From positions 1 to 64,000 of the forward strand of contig VDFB02262608.1 in NCBI GenBank assembly GCA_007258455.2: a DNA stretch of 64,000 bases. Direction: 5' to 3'. Shown piece by piece: positions 47,449-58,812 of the stretch (position 1 is its first letter; each line of letters begins with the position of its first letter). Position numbers and translations under genes: made by a program. A model generated the notes under the pieces. It ran no database searches. It was not told the DNA's origin and worked only from the letters and a program-made list of their open reading frames with translations. This stretch comes from Sequoia sempervirens. Lineage: Eukaryota > Streptophyta > Pinopsida > Cupressales > Cupressaceae.

Positions 47449-48775
47449 AGTTCAGGCGCCCCAGCTCAGTCTAGGTGCCCAAGATTTTGTGCCTTCGTCA
47501 TTTTTCCATCCCGACATTTGAAGCATGAAGTGGTGAACGAGGGAGAAAGTGAAAAATGTGAAATAAAAACTATCTCTAGAGACTATGGGCGCCCCAGCTA
47601 GCCACGGGCGCCCATGATTTCAAGGTATTAGATAATGGAGTTAGGGTTTCTGTGCTCAAGATGTTTTGTTCACAATTCTTTTGGCTCCGCAACGAATCCA
47701 GCAACAGGTTCATCAGATCAACTAGTCAGCCGGAATCTCAGATCGATCGAAGGAGTCTTGACGAAGTGGCAAATTGCAAACCATGAAAATATCAAAAAAT
47801 AAACTAAGTCTGGGAACTCTGGGCGCCCTAGGTAGCTAGGTGTGCCCAACCTTTTGGAGGACCTATTGCAGAGATTAGGGTTTGCAGATGTACTCACTGT
47901 CTTCGGAATTCTGCTAGCTATCCAGTGTATATCTCAGCCAGATTGTCGAATTCGTCTGTCACCGGCAAATTCAAATCAAACAGAGGACACATAATGGAAG
48001 ATCAAAGACTGAAGGTTGAAAATCAATAAAAAAGTCTAACTTTGGAGATGCTGGGCGCCCCAAGTAGCCAAGGGCGCCCAAGCTTTGAGGCACTCAAATA
48101 ATTGAATTAGGGTTTGACACCTCCAACAAATTATCTTCAGATTTGAAGTAGCTCTTCAACAAAATCATCGGAAAATCCATTAGAGTTATCAATCACCAGA
48201 TATCGAAGACGGAACGAAGGGATGAAATTGTGCAAATTGAAAAAGTCTAAATGAAAGATGAAAATCTCAAAATAAATTCTAACTCTGGAGGAGTTGGGCG
48301 CCCTAGGTAGCCAAGGGCGCCCAAGGATTTGAGGCCCTGAAATCAGTTTTCAAGAGATACCACTTCCAGAGGACCCCCCTCAGAATTCTCCGAGCTATCC
48401 AATGAGTCCAGCCATCAGGTCATCGGACCTCGTGATCATCTAGAAACGAGAATTCATCAGAAGATCAGAAAACATGCAAAATTGAAGAATGTCAAAAATG
48501 GCTAACATTGGTGATCATGGGCACCCCAGCTAGCCAGGGGCGCCCAACATTTTGATGGATCAAATGAAGTTTTTATCAAAAGTTGCCTCCAGACAAATCT
48601 CGGTAGATTCGATCAGGCTCCACAATGAGATCATTAGCTAGTTCACAAGATCAATTTGACATCCGGAAATCAAGATCAAATTGGGGGCAAAATCAAGCAA
48701 AAAGTGAAAATTGTTAGAAAATTGGCTAAGTCTGGAGAGGAAAAACGCCCCTAGACAAGAAAGGTGCCCAAGGCT
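47449..48775. repeat. Seven-unit array with paired GGGCGCCC palindromes in H
   Basis: Cores lie near 47453, 47587, 47821, 48054, 48296, 48519 and 48745, mostly 223-242 bp apart. A typical core is GGGCGCCCCAGCTAGCCA followed by a second GGGCGCCC. The unit also repeats 'aaaaagtctaac...gg' before the core and 'attagggtttg'-like sequence after it. Confidence 0.8.
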
Positions 48776-48943
48776 CAATGCCTTAGTCAAATTTTCGAGT
48801 TTTCATCATGACTCTTTCTGAAGAGTGTCCACATTTGATGAACCTGCTCAGGATTGGCTTCAAGAAGTTTTAAAGCTGGAAAATAAAATAGTTTTCAACC
48901 TAAAATCCTATTTAAGAATGCCTTTGTATTCATTCTTCATAAC

Positions 48944-48951
48944 TTTTGCAG
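48944..48951 (+). other. Putative splice acceptor in U3 of H
   Basis: TTTTGCAG follows a T-rich tract and is followed by GTGGCGTCCAAGGC, which reads like a start (ATG to GTG) then ASKAKEEK. It parallels the acceptor|ATG arrangement in LTR A. Confidence 0.35.
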
Positions 48952-49540
48952 GTGGCGTCCAAGGCAAAAGAGGAGAAACATAAATTTTTTCTTCATCAAA
49001 GATTTGAAGGCCAAAACTTGGTGATTTTTCAGAGTTCTTCATATTTTCTTGATCAGCTTACACAGAGGCTTCCTTTTTTGTGCTTTATTTTTTCAAGGCA
49101 TCAATTTTCAAAAGAAGGGGGTCATCTTTTTCAATTTTCAGCAATCTGGGTCAGCTTGGTTCATGATTCTCAACAACTTTGGAAAAATTTTCAACTTTCA
49201 AGAACCTGCTTTTGTCATGCATGTCCAAGAAATCTTCAGTATTTTCAAAATCTGAACAACTGGGTTCTTACAAAATGTGATTCTGCACAAAACCCAGCTC
49301 AACTTTTTTCAAAAAAATTAAAAAATTAGGGTTTATGCTTTTTCAACCAGTCTTCAACAATTTTAAAAAATGAACGATTTGGGTCTACTTGCAACGAGAT
49401 TCTCTACAAAACCCATATCTCAGATTATTTTTGAAAAATCTGCCCGTTTGAAGAAGAAAAATCAGCAAGCTAAATTTAGGGTTTGTGCAGAACTTGTCCG
49501 AACATAGTCAAGTTTATAGTCAATCTTCAAGTTTTTCAGT

Positions 49541-49810
49541 ATGGAGTACTCTCCCATTGAATTCAAAGCCAAATCAGTGCTGTATCATGATTTCATCAAA
49601 ACTGCTAAAACTGACTTGCATCATATCAAACCAGTGTCCAATTTGCGTGCTTTGAAAGGCACACGCTATGTTGTAGTCAGACTTCTTGGTCATTTTGGGT
49701 TGTTTCCAGCCTTAGGCAATGTTGAGAAGCGCTTTAGGCAAAAGGACAAATATTGGAAAAGAGTTGTACAATACTCTTTCGTTGAAAAATTAGAAGTGTC
49801 AGAAGCATAA
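49541..49810 (+). CDS. U3-embedded ORF in H, unknown function (89 aa, probably truncated)
   Basis: It starts MEYSPIEFKAKSVLYHDF and includes RYVVVRLLGHFGLFPALGNV. After the TAA, coding-like sequence resumes in another frame to about 50045 (VVEPPKLARLDKATKDAKDS; EILEKRNFAIDSIDAPNRDT; SSFLVDVVEI then stop), so the original was probably about 165 codons. It lies in U3 on the LTR's own strand. I do not recognise the family. H2 lacks an equivalent. Confidence 0.4.
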   Translation: MEYSPIEFKAKSVLYHDFIKTAKTDLHHIKPVSNLRALKGTRYVVVRLLGHFGLFPALGNVEKRFRQKDKYWKRVVQYSFVEKLEVSEA

Positions 49811-50307
49811 AAGCTGCAAAAGATATGCTGAAGCAAGAGGATATATTTATAAAAGGTCATCACTCCAGTTGTAGAGCCACCAAAATTAGCAAGATTGGAT
49901 AAAGCAACTAAAGATGCCAAAGATTCTCCAAGTGCAATTGCAGAAGGTGAAGAGATCCTGGAAAAGCGGAATTTTGCTATAGATAGTATTGATGCTCCTA
50001 ATAGAGATACAGTTTCCAGCTTTTTGGTGGATGTGGTTGAGATTTAAAGCAGTAGTTAACTCAATGCTTTCTCCCAGCTTTCTTCCATTCTTATCTCACG
50101 CTTTCTTTCTATTCTTGTCTCAGGCTTATCCATTCTTTGAAAGAGAAAAGAAAACAAGTTGTAATAGTTGGCACTTTCCTTGTTTTTATTCTTTCATAGG
50201 TTGTTAGATGCTTATCTTGTTTTAGTTTTAGAAATAAAGCTTGCATGTTGGCAAGTCTTAGTTGTAAAAGCAAGGAGATTTTAGGGTTCCCTACTCCTTT
50301 GTTTGTG

Positions 50308-50315
50308 TATAAATA
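50308..50315 (+). promoter_or_regulatory. TATA box of LTR H
   Basis: TATAAATA is followed by 'agggcagccttgcc'. H2 has TATAAATA at the matching place. Confidence 0.6.
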
Positions 50316-51161
50316 AGGGCAGCCTTGCCCATTTTTCTGGAACTGTGTTTGTGATAACAAAATGTTGAGCCTACTATTGCCTTCTAATTGTTATTCAGTA
50401 TTGTTCACTTAGTGTAAGAGCAAGCTTGTATGCCTCTTTTAGCTACAAGTTATTGTTCAGTTCCTGTGTCTTGTGTCAATGTATTCTGGTTGATTGCTAA
50501 ACTGTAAGCCTATTTTGCTACAATCCTGTTGTCCCAAAAGTGTAATCTTTGTTACTTGAGATTTGAGAAAATAAAGTCTTGTGCCTACTTTGCTGCCCTG
50601 ATATAATGTCTCAGATCTCCGTTTTATATGTTCTGCTTATATGATCTTTATTTTATCTTGCATTGAAAGTATAGTAGATGTGTGTTGGAAGAAAGTTTGT
50701 TTAAGCATTTATGTCAAATAATCATTCCTTGTTCATTTCTAACTCTCAAGCTCTGTGTTTACTTGAGTAGTTAGAAATGTCATTAGAGTAGGCTTAGTCG
50801 TAGTTGAAATTCAAAAGAGAAAATCTCAGCTATGGTGCTTGAGTTTTATAACCTTGTGCTCTTAGCTGAACAAAAAGATTGGAAAATTAGTTTAGTTTAC
50901 TTTCTTTAAGCAACATCAGCTAAGAGGGATCTTCCCCTCCTAATTTGAAGAGCAGTTTATCTGTGCATAGCTGTCCGTTTCTAATTCGCATTCTAGACGT
51001 GCAAATTGAAACACCAACACATTAAAAATGGTTATTTTTTGAGAAAACTTCTGAGACAACTTCTTGTTAGAATCATGACAAATGTTTGACAAAATGCTCA
51101 CATGTGTCAAATTGAGATAATCAGAAAAAACTATCGTTCAATTTCAAGTGGGGATTTTACA

Positions 51162-51630
51162 TATCAAACCACTGGGTACACTCATGGCACAAAAGGTGAC
51201 AATCGACTCACAACAACTCGTGTTGAACTTTGTCATCATCCCATTGCAGAAGAAGGCATACAATGCACTGCTTGAGAAAGGGTGGTTCATTGCAACCAAG
51301 GCGGACCACAATTGGAAACGGAACACACTCTCCATCGAGAGCGGTAGGAGGAAGTATGCCATTGATCTAAAGAATTAGCCTGTGAGTGAAGAATTGGTGT
51401 CTTGTGAATCAGAGTTTGATGGAGGAGAATTAGAGGCAGACGAAGGGAGACAATTCTTGGAACCTAACGACGAAGGAGTAGTTGACCTCGAGAGTTGCTC
51501 TGACGACGAGACGAGTTTTCTCAACGGACTATTCCATTGGCAGATGGAGGACTATGAGGTGTTCCACCTCGAGTGCAACATGCTACAAATTGGGGAGATC
51601 GAGGAAGAAGACAAAGCTATGACTAGTTAG
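51162..51630 (+). pseudogene. Post-protease segment of F
   Basis: HIKPLGTLMAQKVTIDSQQL, then HNWKRNTLSIESGRRKYAID, then a TAG at 51376-51378, followed by an acidic frame (EELVSCESEFDGGELEADEG) open to 51630. It continues the retropepsin-like domain interrupted by G. The rest of F's pol was not recognised. Confidence 0.7.
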
Positions 51631-51721
51631 ACATCTCCTGTTGAGTACGGAGAAAATAAGGAGGGAGTAGCAAAGCTGGATAACACAACAACCCACAATT
51701 TTGAAAGGGATAAAATAATCA

Positions 51722-52470
51722 AGTACAAGGAACCAAGAATAAAGAAGGCGCTATTAATGCAATACACAGTACAGCACAATCGTTACGGAACAAGGAAATT
51801 ATTGGGCATCGTATGGCATTTTGGTGACAAGGTAGTATGGTAGCAACCAAGAATTATCATACGATGAAACCTTTGTGACATTGTATAGCATTTTGGAGAC
51901 AAGGTAGTACGACAATCATGACACACAAAAATCGTATGACAGTGTTGGGTATGATGAACACAAGACGTACAACGATATGGGCAGCTGGTGTGGTGAGTGA
52001 TAGCCATGCAGACTAGAAGTAGGGTGATCGTATGACAATTTCAACAAATACAAACCATCATTGTACGGTACTTGGTCGTACGATGTAAGGGTTTAACCGT
52101 ACAGAGAGTGTAGCGGGTTGAATTCAGACAGACAAGGTACGGTGGAAGGAGAAGTCAAGTCGTACGGTGCAGGAGTGACGATGCTGAGGTAGCCATATGG
52201 TCCAGTGTGCATTGGCTAGTTGAAGATGTATGTTGGAGTTGTCTGTAAGGTAGAGAGAGGTTGAGGATGTGTGTATGACGCTGTAAGGTACTATACGACA
52301 TATGACCTAGCCTTCACATTGGGTTGTAGAAGGAAATTGTGCTAGGGAGACATTGGAGAGTACGACGAATACAGTTCCAACGACCGATCGTATAGAGGAG
52401 AGAGGAGGTATCATTGGCAGCCAATGCTCAATCTTTGCCGGAGATGGACATAGATGAGGCCGTACTAGTG
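51722..52470. repeat. GTAC-rich cluster with CGTACG/CGTATG variants
   Basis: Thirteen GTAC tetramers occur in about 750 bp, many within TCGTACGA-like words (e.g. 'ggtacttggtcgtacgatg' near 52065). No frame is conserved here. Confidence 0.6.
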
Positions 52471-52479
52471 AATGAGACG

Positions 52480-52690
52480 ACTACAGGAGTGCCACTACCA
52501 ACACTACTAGTTGTATTGCCATGCGCATCGCCAGGACCACCATGCGCATTGCCAAGACTGCTAACACCACCAAGACCGTAGGCGCACCACTAGGATCACC
52601 AAGCGCACTACCATAACCACCAAAAGTATTGCTAGGACTACCAGTCGCACTGCCAACTAGCAGCACTACTAGGCGCACTACCAACTGAGA
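52480..52690. repeat. Low-complexity CCACTA/GCGCA repeat
   Basis: Imperfect repeats of 'ccatgcgcattgccaagact' type. Any ORF here is a by-product of the repeat. Confidence 0.6.
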
Positions 52691-53100
52691 GCAACCTACC
52701 TAGAGGCCATGTATTGATCGAAGAGACAACTATAGTTGAAGAAGCACATGAAATAGAGCAGTGGCTGCAACAATAGGGGATTCCAGTAGAGGCTTCGATT
52801 GCCAGGGCTTATGGTTGAAGAACTTGGTCAACAGTTAGCCATGGTCATTGAGAGTTCCTAGCTTGGTCCTGTAAAGGTAACTATACATAAGGGGAGAATG
52901 CACCATAAATTATAGTAGAACCATCATCGATAGCGTATGTGCTCTTGAAATATTCGAGCCAATTTTTGTTTTTTCAAATAACAGATTACAAGCGATGCAC
53001 CGTTAAGGTTAGAAACCAAAAGCGTGCAGCAACTCTAACCAGAATGGCGCCGATGATGGCGAGCATTGGTCAGAGGATCTAAAACAAACTGCTTATGCTG
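52691..53100. other. Unassigned F-related sequence
   Basis: No gene is supported. Plus-strand pieces (RCTVKVRNQKRAATL; NKLLMLEKELDAKYV) read like retroelement protein but are unplaced. Confidence 0.3.
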
Positions 53101-54731
53101 GAAAAGGAACTCGACGCCAAGTATGTGCTACCCAATCCAATGCGGAGTGAGGGGCGACCATATGACGGAGTGAATACAAAACAATGCTTGAAAAGAAAGT
53201 GCTGAAAGCTGAAACTACTCAACACCCAGAATGTGCTTGCTCACCCAGAATGGGGAGTAGCTACCATAGGGCGGAGTTACAACTAATTCACTAGTATAGA
53301 AAGCAAGAACGTGAATTACAATTAATGACAAAGCAATATTAAAGGATGCTGGTCAGTACTACTGCCAGATTACAATAAATAACTATTGCCTGCAATGTCA
53401 ATATATTAGACTCTTTCCAGATAGAGTACTCAACGTTATTTCTGTTACAATCTCAAAGGAAATCACACTACCAATTACAAATCAGAATAATGCAGATTGC
53501 TAGGACTGTCACAAACAGATCTGCACTTTAAACATATGATCAGCAGCTTACAAACAGGAAGAATTGCTCATAACTCCTTCAATACACATCCGATTTATAT
53601 GTCATAAAATGCAATGCACCTTGAGAACCTAGGCGACCAATATGGAACCCCTAAACTGAACCAAATGCAGCTATTTCAATTTGCACGAATTCCAAGACAG
53701 CACCAAATGGTACGGCCCAGCTGAGTAGTTCGATTTGACTTTAAAAAATAAATACACCAAACTAAAATCTGAGATTTGAGACAAAGAATCGCCTACCCTA
53801 AACCATGAGATAAATGCAATACCCAGAACTCTGTTTTTTGTATTTTTTGACTTACAATGAAAAACATGGATCTGCTGTGTTAAATCAGCAAATACAGAAA
53901 ACTCTCTAAAAATGCAGACTTACTTAACAAGACCAAACTGAATACAAAGCACAAATACAAATGAACTCACAAATCTACCTTAAATAATCGAACCTCTCCA
54001 CTAGATGCTATCTCTCAAGCACGAAGTCGAGCCCAGCCTAGGAGGCATTCATTCCTCGAAGCAATTCCGCAACCGTTTCGGCAGCATAACATTAGCATAG
54101 ACCAAAGATGATGAAATGATGCACAAGACTCCTTTTTATAAGTTCCGTTTGACTTCACGAAACCCTAAAATCCAACTCAAGCTCAAACCCTAACTTTTCC
54201 TTCAATAAGGCGTCCTTTTCACCTTTAGCTCAATAATTATATTTTAATTAAAACATCACCTTGATAAATGCGCCCACATTAATTTCCTTTGACTTTGGAA
54301 AATTCACCAAATATTAAATATAACCTTAATGAAGGCGCCACCCTTTGAGTCCACCTTTTAAAACGACATTAAGTCATTCGACTAGGCCAAGGTGATAAAA
54401 TAACATTTTAATTATAATGTTATTTTTAAGTGAAATGAGCTCGACTTCCCAGAACTGCATTTTGGCCCAGAATACGCCACTTGGAGTCAGCTGAAGGGAA
54501 AGTCAGCCTGCTACCATCACTGTTTCTGCCAAAAATAGAATTTACTAAAAATAGTAAATTCCAGAAAATGCTCTGAATGCCGAGATAGACATACCCTGCG
54601 AAGCCCTCTGAAAACCAGAGGAATCCGCCATTGAATCCACCATCTCGAACAATGACCTCAAAAATAGGAAACCCTAATTTATCTTCCGACTAGCCTTCGG
54701 GTTTCAGAAAAAGGCCAACGGTCACAGAACA
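53101..54731 (-). mobile_element. J: A-related LTR, minus orientation (left end uncertain)
   Basis: The right end reads GGTCACAGAACA, i.e. minus-strand TGTTCTGTGACC, close to A's TGTTGTGACC. It contains one CTA(A/T)4TAG box in the same palindromic context (54545-54554), a 'aaatgcgcccac' motif near 54268, and a TATA (complement of ctttttata, 54132-54140). No matching target duplication or left terminus was found, so it may be truncated. Confidence 0.55.
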
Positions 54732-55190
54732 ATCGGGTTTGAGAAGGGTTACATACCCACGATTGATCCTTCTAATGAGGACTCCAGCGAGGTGAATTGG
54801 AAGGCATTATCATTGAAATCACCAAACCCGGTAAGGATGATCCGCTTGGTACAATGCAGAGATACACCCAGGATCTCCAGTCTATGGAATTTACGATGCA
54901 GGAAGTAGGATTGGATGATCATATTTGGAAGTCTTAGGAGCAATTGGCTCAGGCGACAGCAGTAGAGCTTGCTCGGGTCACAACCCTAGAGCAAATAGTA
55001 GTGGAGAGAGATAGAAAGTTGGTGGAGAGAGGGGCTCAACTAGCCAAGAGGGACAGAGAGTTACAGGTGAAGGTGAAGGAGGCAAAGAAGACAATGACTC
55101 AGCTACAGGAGAGAGTAAGAGCCAGAGAAGACGAAGAAACAACTGACGAAGGCTGTTCATATGGTCAAAACTGAAGGGCACACAATCTAT
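54732..55190 (+). pseudogene. Coiled-coil retroelement-like coding fragment
   Basis: It reads ITKPGKDDPLGTMQRYTQDL and LQSMEFTMQEVGLDDHIWKS, then a TAG, then 76 codons rich in K/E/R/Q with heptad character (VVERDRKLVERGAQLAKRDR). I do not recognise a family. Its position after J suggests it belongs to the element J interrupted. Confidence 0.4.
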
Positions 55191-56285
55191 TGAGAGGGGG
55201 GGTGGGGGTGAATTACTAGATCTAATCAATTTAAAAATCATAACTTCAACATAAATATCTGAACATGAAACTTGAATCTTCACTACTACTAATCAAGCAT
55301 TTATCATGAACACACTCATCCATACAAGAGAACACTAGATATACGTGGAAACCCAAGATGGGAAAAACCCCGATGAGAATAGTGTTGATGTGTTTTTTCG
55401 TGACTGCACCAACGCAGAATAAAGTCGCCAATGGCTACCCTATTCTCTCTTGATCAAAGTATCCAGCATGCTAAGATTGCAAGAAAGTTCATGCATTCAA
55501 CTCCAAGGTTCTTTCAGTGCGAATAGGCTCAGTTGGCTCAATGTGATTTGCTGGTATTTCAAGGGGACTTACGGAATTGTTCGGCAGCGGAGAAAGGAAT
55601 TCAAATGCTCGAAAGATTTGTCTATGAAGCGCGGGTTTCCTATTTTAACCAGAAAGTACTGAATTGAAATGGGGTAAGGTTAAAAAGATTCTAATCTACT
55701 CTAGGGTGTGGGATATGGAGCTCAACTTCAGCAAACTTCTAACTGGACTTCGCTTTGCCTCGCATCGGACAGCTTCCACGGAGTCGGTGCAATCTTCAAG
55801 GGAGATGACTAAAGATGTTCAAACCACCACTTGACATGAAGATATCCACACAACGGCGTACTCATTCTGTGCTGTTGAGGAGGTTGACACACAAGGTTGA
55901 CCACCAGCGTACCAACACAAACACACTATGGATAGACGAAGTTGCTTAGATCAAACACCACATTCCACAGTTAACATCTACTTGCATGGAATGAAAATTA
56001 TACTACTTTGAACTATTTTACGCTACCATTTGAATCGGAAGGACGAAGAAACCTTGCTAGCTACTCACAACAAAGACGAAACTCACCATCAATGAAAAAT
56101 TCTTTTATTGAGAGAGTGTTCACAACGATTTCTTACAAAGTTTTCAAAGGGAAAACTTTCCCTCTTCTTCAAACTACACTATCAATCTATACTAAGTTAC
56201 TCTAAGCTATCACCTAGTTGTCTCTCTATTCCGACTTCTACTCTAATTCTACTGTCTACTGAATTACAAATGAGGGGGACTCCCC

Positions 56286-56295
56286 CTTTATATAG
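56286..56295 (-). promoter_or_regulatory. TATA box of LTR C
   Basis: The minus strand reads TATATAAAGG, just before GGGAGTCCCC. Confidence 0.65.
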
Positions 56296-56669
56296 CTGGC
56301 CCAGTCCAACGGACGGCTCAGATTACAATCGGCTGGATGGCCCAGATCCCACCTCAGCCCTAAACAAGATTTGCCCTAAAAACCGCCACAAAGGAGAGTG
56401 GGGTAATAAATGAGCCATTAATGGCCACCACCCTTCTAGAAGATTCCCATTTGCAGACGCGTTCACACTGTTCTCGATCTTCTTTCTTGGTGTTGTTCTT
56501 CAATTTTGCTCGAACTTCCATCTTGAGTTTTGAAAACATTTCTTTTTCATCACTTGAGCCTCAACACTTAGTCATTTTCTTGCAACTTTCTTCCTTCGAG
56601 GTTGAGTTGTTGTCCTGAATCACTTGCTTCATCACACTAAGTCATCACCGGTTGGCCTCAACATTTCTC

Positions 56670-56731
56670 CTGCAAAACAAGCGAGGAGAAGAGTATTAGA
56701 ACACTTCATAATACAAATTCAACCTACTTAC
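56670..56731 (-). other. Putative 62-nt intron in LTR C
   Basis: The minus strand reads CTG|GTAAGTAGG ... GCTTGTTTTGCAG|GAG, the same length and position as in B. Confidence 0.45.
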
Positions 56732-57616
56732 CAGGATTTTCACGCTCTAACTTTCAAGCGTTCATCGCCTCCACTAGCCAACTTTGCATTCAATCCTTCA
56801 TGCCTTAGCCAAATTTTCAACCCATCTTCCTCAAGGGTGTATCATCTTTTAAAAGTATTAGCTTCAACTGCATCTTCTTCACTCTGATATTTCATCTAAC
56901 TCAGGCTCGAGAAAAATCCTTCCATCAGGAATTCGATCAAAAATCATCTAGACGATCATTTTCAGGTTCATCTGCCAAGGCGAATTTTTATCTTCATCAT
57001 TTATTCCTTGCCTTAGAAATTTTTTCAAATTTCCCTTAGGAAATTCATCAACCTGTGCCCATCAAAAATCCTCATCCTGAAGGCCACAACGAAGCATGGA
57101 AGACTTTAAAATCAACTCCTCATCGATAATCTTCGATACCCAGAAGAAAATTTTCTCCAGAACGTTTCGAATCCATGGGTACCCAACGAACGGGTTCATT
57201 TAATTTTCCTGAATTTCGAACCTTAGAAAATATTCTTTCATTAAATTTATTCTCGTTCTTCGATCTTGAAGTATTTCTCTGCTCTGACTTGGAAAATTTT
57301 ATCAACCCTGTGAAGTTGGCAGTCACTGACTTCACCTCTGGCAACTTTGCTCATGTTTCAGGAAACTTCCATCACCTCTCCAGACTTAGGCATTTTCTAA
57401 GGAAGAAAATACTTGTGCCTTAGAATTTTTTTTTTTTTTGAATCACTTAGCATTTCGAAAATTTTTCCCTTAGAAGATTTTATTCATTCCTCAATCACTC
57501 TGCCTGTGGTGGGGAAAATTTTATTTTGCTTCACTTGGAAAATTTTCCTTGAAGGCACATACCACGTCCAGCATGTCTTGTTCATATTTGTATTTTACTT
57601 CACACTCCCATGAAGG

Positions 57617-58745
57617 ATGGGCGCATTTGCCTTGTCATAGAGATCATTCTTAATGCCTTAGTATATTTTAATCTCCCCTTGGGCGCATTTTATACTTGAA
57701 GAAGACGTTTTAACTTTCAATGCCTAATATATTTTATTCGCCACCTCATAAGCCTAGGCGCACTTCACACTTGAAGAGGATATTTAAAAGTCCAACGCCT
57801 TAGCATACTTATCAACCTTACTTCAAGCTTCATGTATTTTGGGCGCATTTAGCACCTTGAGGAAGATATTTCACTTCCACGCCCAACACATTTAACTCCC
57901 CCTTGGGCGCATTTCACACTTGCAAGAGGTTAACCATGCCAAGTTCACTTCACCTTTACCTTGTTTACCACGTTTTACCCCACACTTACTTTTGTCTTGG
58001 CGCATTCAAAGGGGAGAGAGAAAGTCAAAGCTTAGAATATTTTCTACATGCACCACGCCTTGATTTCCTTTTATCTTGTATGGGCACATCTGAGCATAGG
58101 AGGAGGATGACTCTTCAACTTCTTTATTTTTGTCTTGACATGGCCCCACTTGGGTGCATATAGCATGTAGAGGAGAATAACACATTTCCAACGGCCAGCC
58201 TTGACTTGTTGACTTCTAAACATGGGCGCAAATAGCATGGTGAGGTGGATGAGATTCTAACGCCCTTGACTTCTTCTTTAAATCTTTGACCCTCTCCTTG
58301 CATGGGCGCAAATGACACATAGAGGAGGATATTTATACTTAGAAATTTTCTTTGAAGTCATCCACCTTGGGGGCGCATTTAGCTATGTGTGGTGCATAAA
58401 ACTCTTTGACTCCTTTGACTTGCTTGTCTTTTGGGCGCATTTCACCCCTTGAAGAGGATGGGCGCATTTGGAGGGGTGAGGAGGACGAGTTTAATACTTA
58501 GAAAATTTTCCAGCTTTCCTCCTTCAAGGTGGGCGCATTTTGCTAGTGGAGGAGGATGAAACTTGTTGACTGTTTTGACCCTTTTGCTTGTTGGGCGCAT
58601 TTAGCATAGGGAGGTGGATTTTTATACTTAGAATATTTTTTATGATTGAACATCTTTGCTTCCTCATCAAGCAGGGCGCATTTTGCTATGTGTGAGGGAT
58701 AAAACACTTGCCTTAGAATTTTTTTACCAACTTGGGCGCATTTTG
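57617..58745. repeat. GGGCGCATTT array in LTR C
   Basis: About fourteen copies occur, e.g. near 57617, 57679, 57839, 57903, 58432, 58458, 58529, 58590, 58672 and 58732, with GAGGAGGA-like followers. It is equivalent to the A and B arrays. Confidence 0.8.
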
Positions 58746-58812
58746 AGGTGGCAAGAGGATGAACTCAGACTTAGGAAAATTTTCCCTCGTTTTCGCCAGC
58801 TTGCATGCCCTG

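Larger units (their letters stand above)
46843..51019 (+). mobile_element. H: 4.2-kb solo LTR inside G
   Basis: TSD CATTA at 46838-46842 and 51020-51024. The ends are TGTTGTACCCC and ACACCAACA, related to H2. A TATA (TATAAATA, 50308-50315) lies near the 3' end, so U3 is about 3.5 kb. U3 contains repeat arrays and a short ORF. Confidence 0.9.
45687..51161 (+). mobile_element. Element G: solo LTR of the D-like family, split by H
   Basis: TSD TATCA at 45682-45686 and 51162-51166. It starts TGTAATGTCCC and ends GGGGATTTTACA. Its first kilobase aligns with D's LTR in order ('aatgatcac', 'ttatttaat(a/g)tt', 'aaaccctaggg', 'cgatatc'). Without H it is about 1.3 kb. Confidence 0.9.

Noticed and set aside
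47449..48775. CRISPR-like regular repeat array
   Set aside because: Units are about 230 bp with diverged spacers, in plant LTR DNA without any cas genes. It is a tandem repeat of the LTR.
48946..49329. 127-codon ORF in H
   Set aside because: Most of it overlaps non-coding inverted repeats shared with 46977-47040; only its first residues after the acceptor look coding.
52481..52684. Minus-strand hydrophobic ORF rich in Val/Leu
   Set aside because: Product of a CCA/GCGCA low-complexity repeat, not a membrane protein.
53043..53057. TGGCGCCGATGATGG as a plus-strand primer binding site
   Set aside because: No LTR end precedes it and the surrounding sequence reads as protein-like in one frame.
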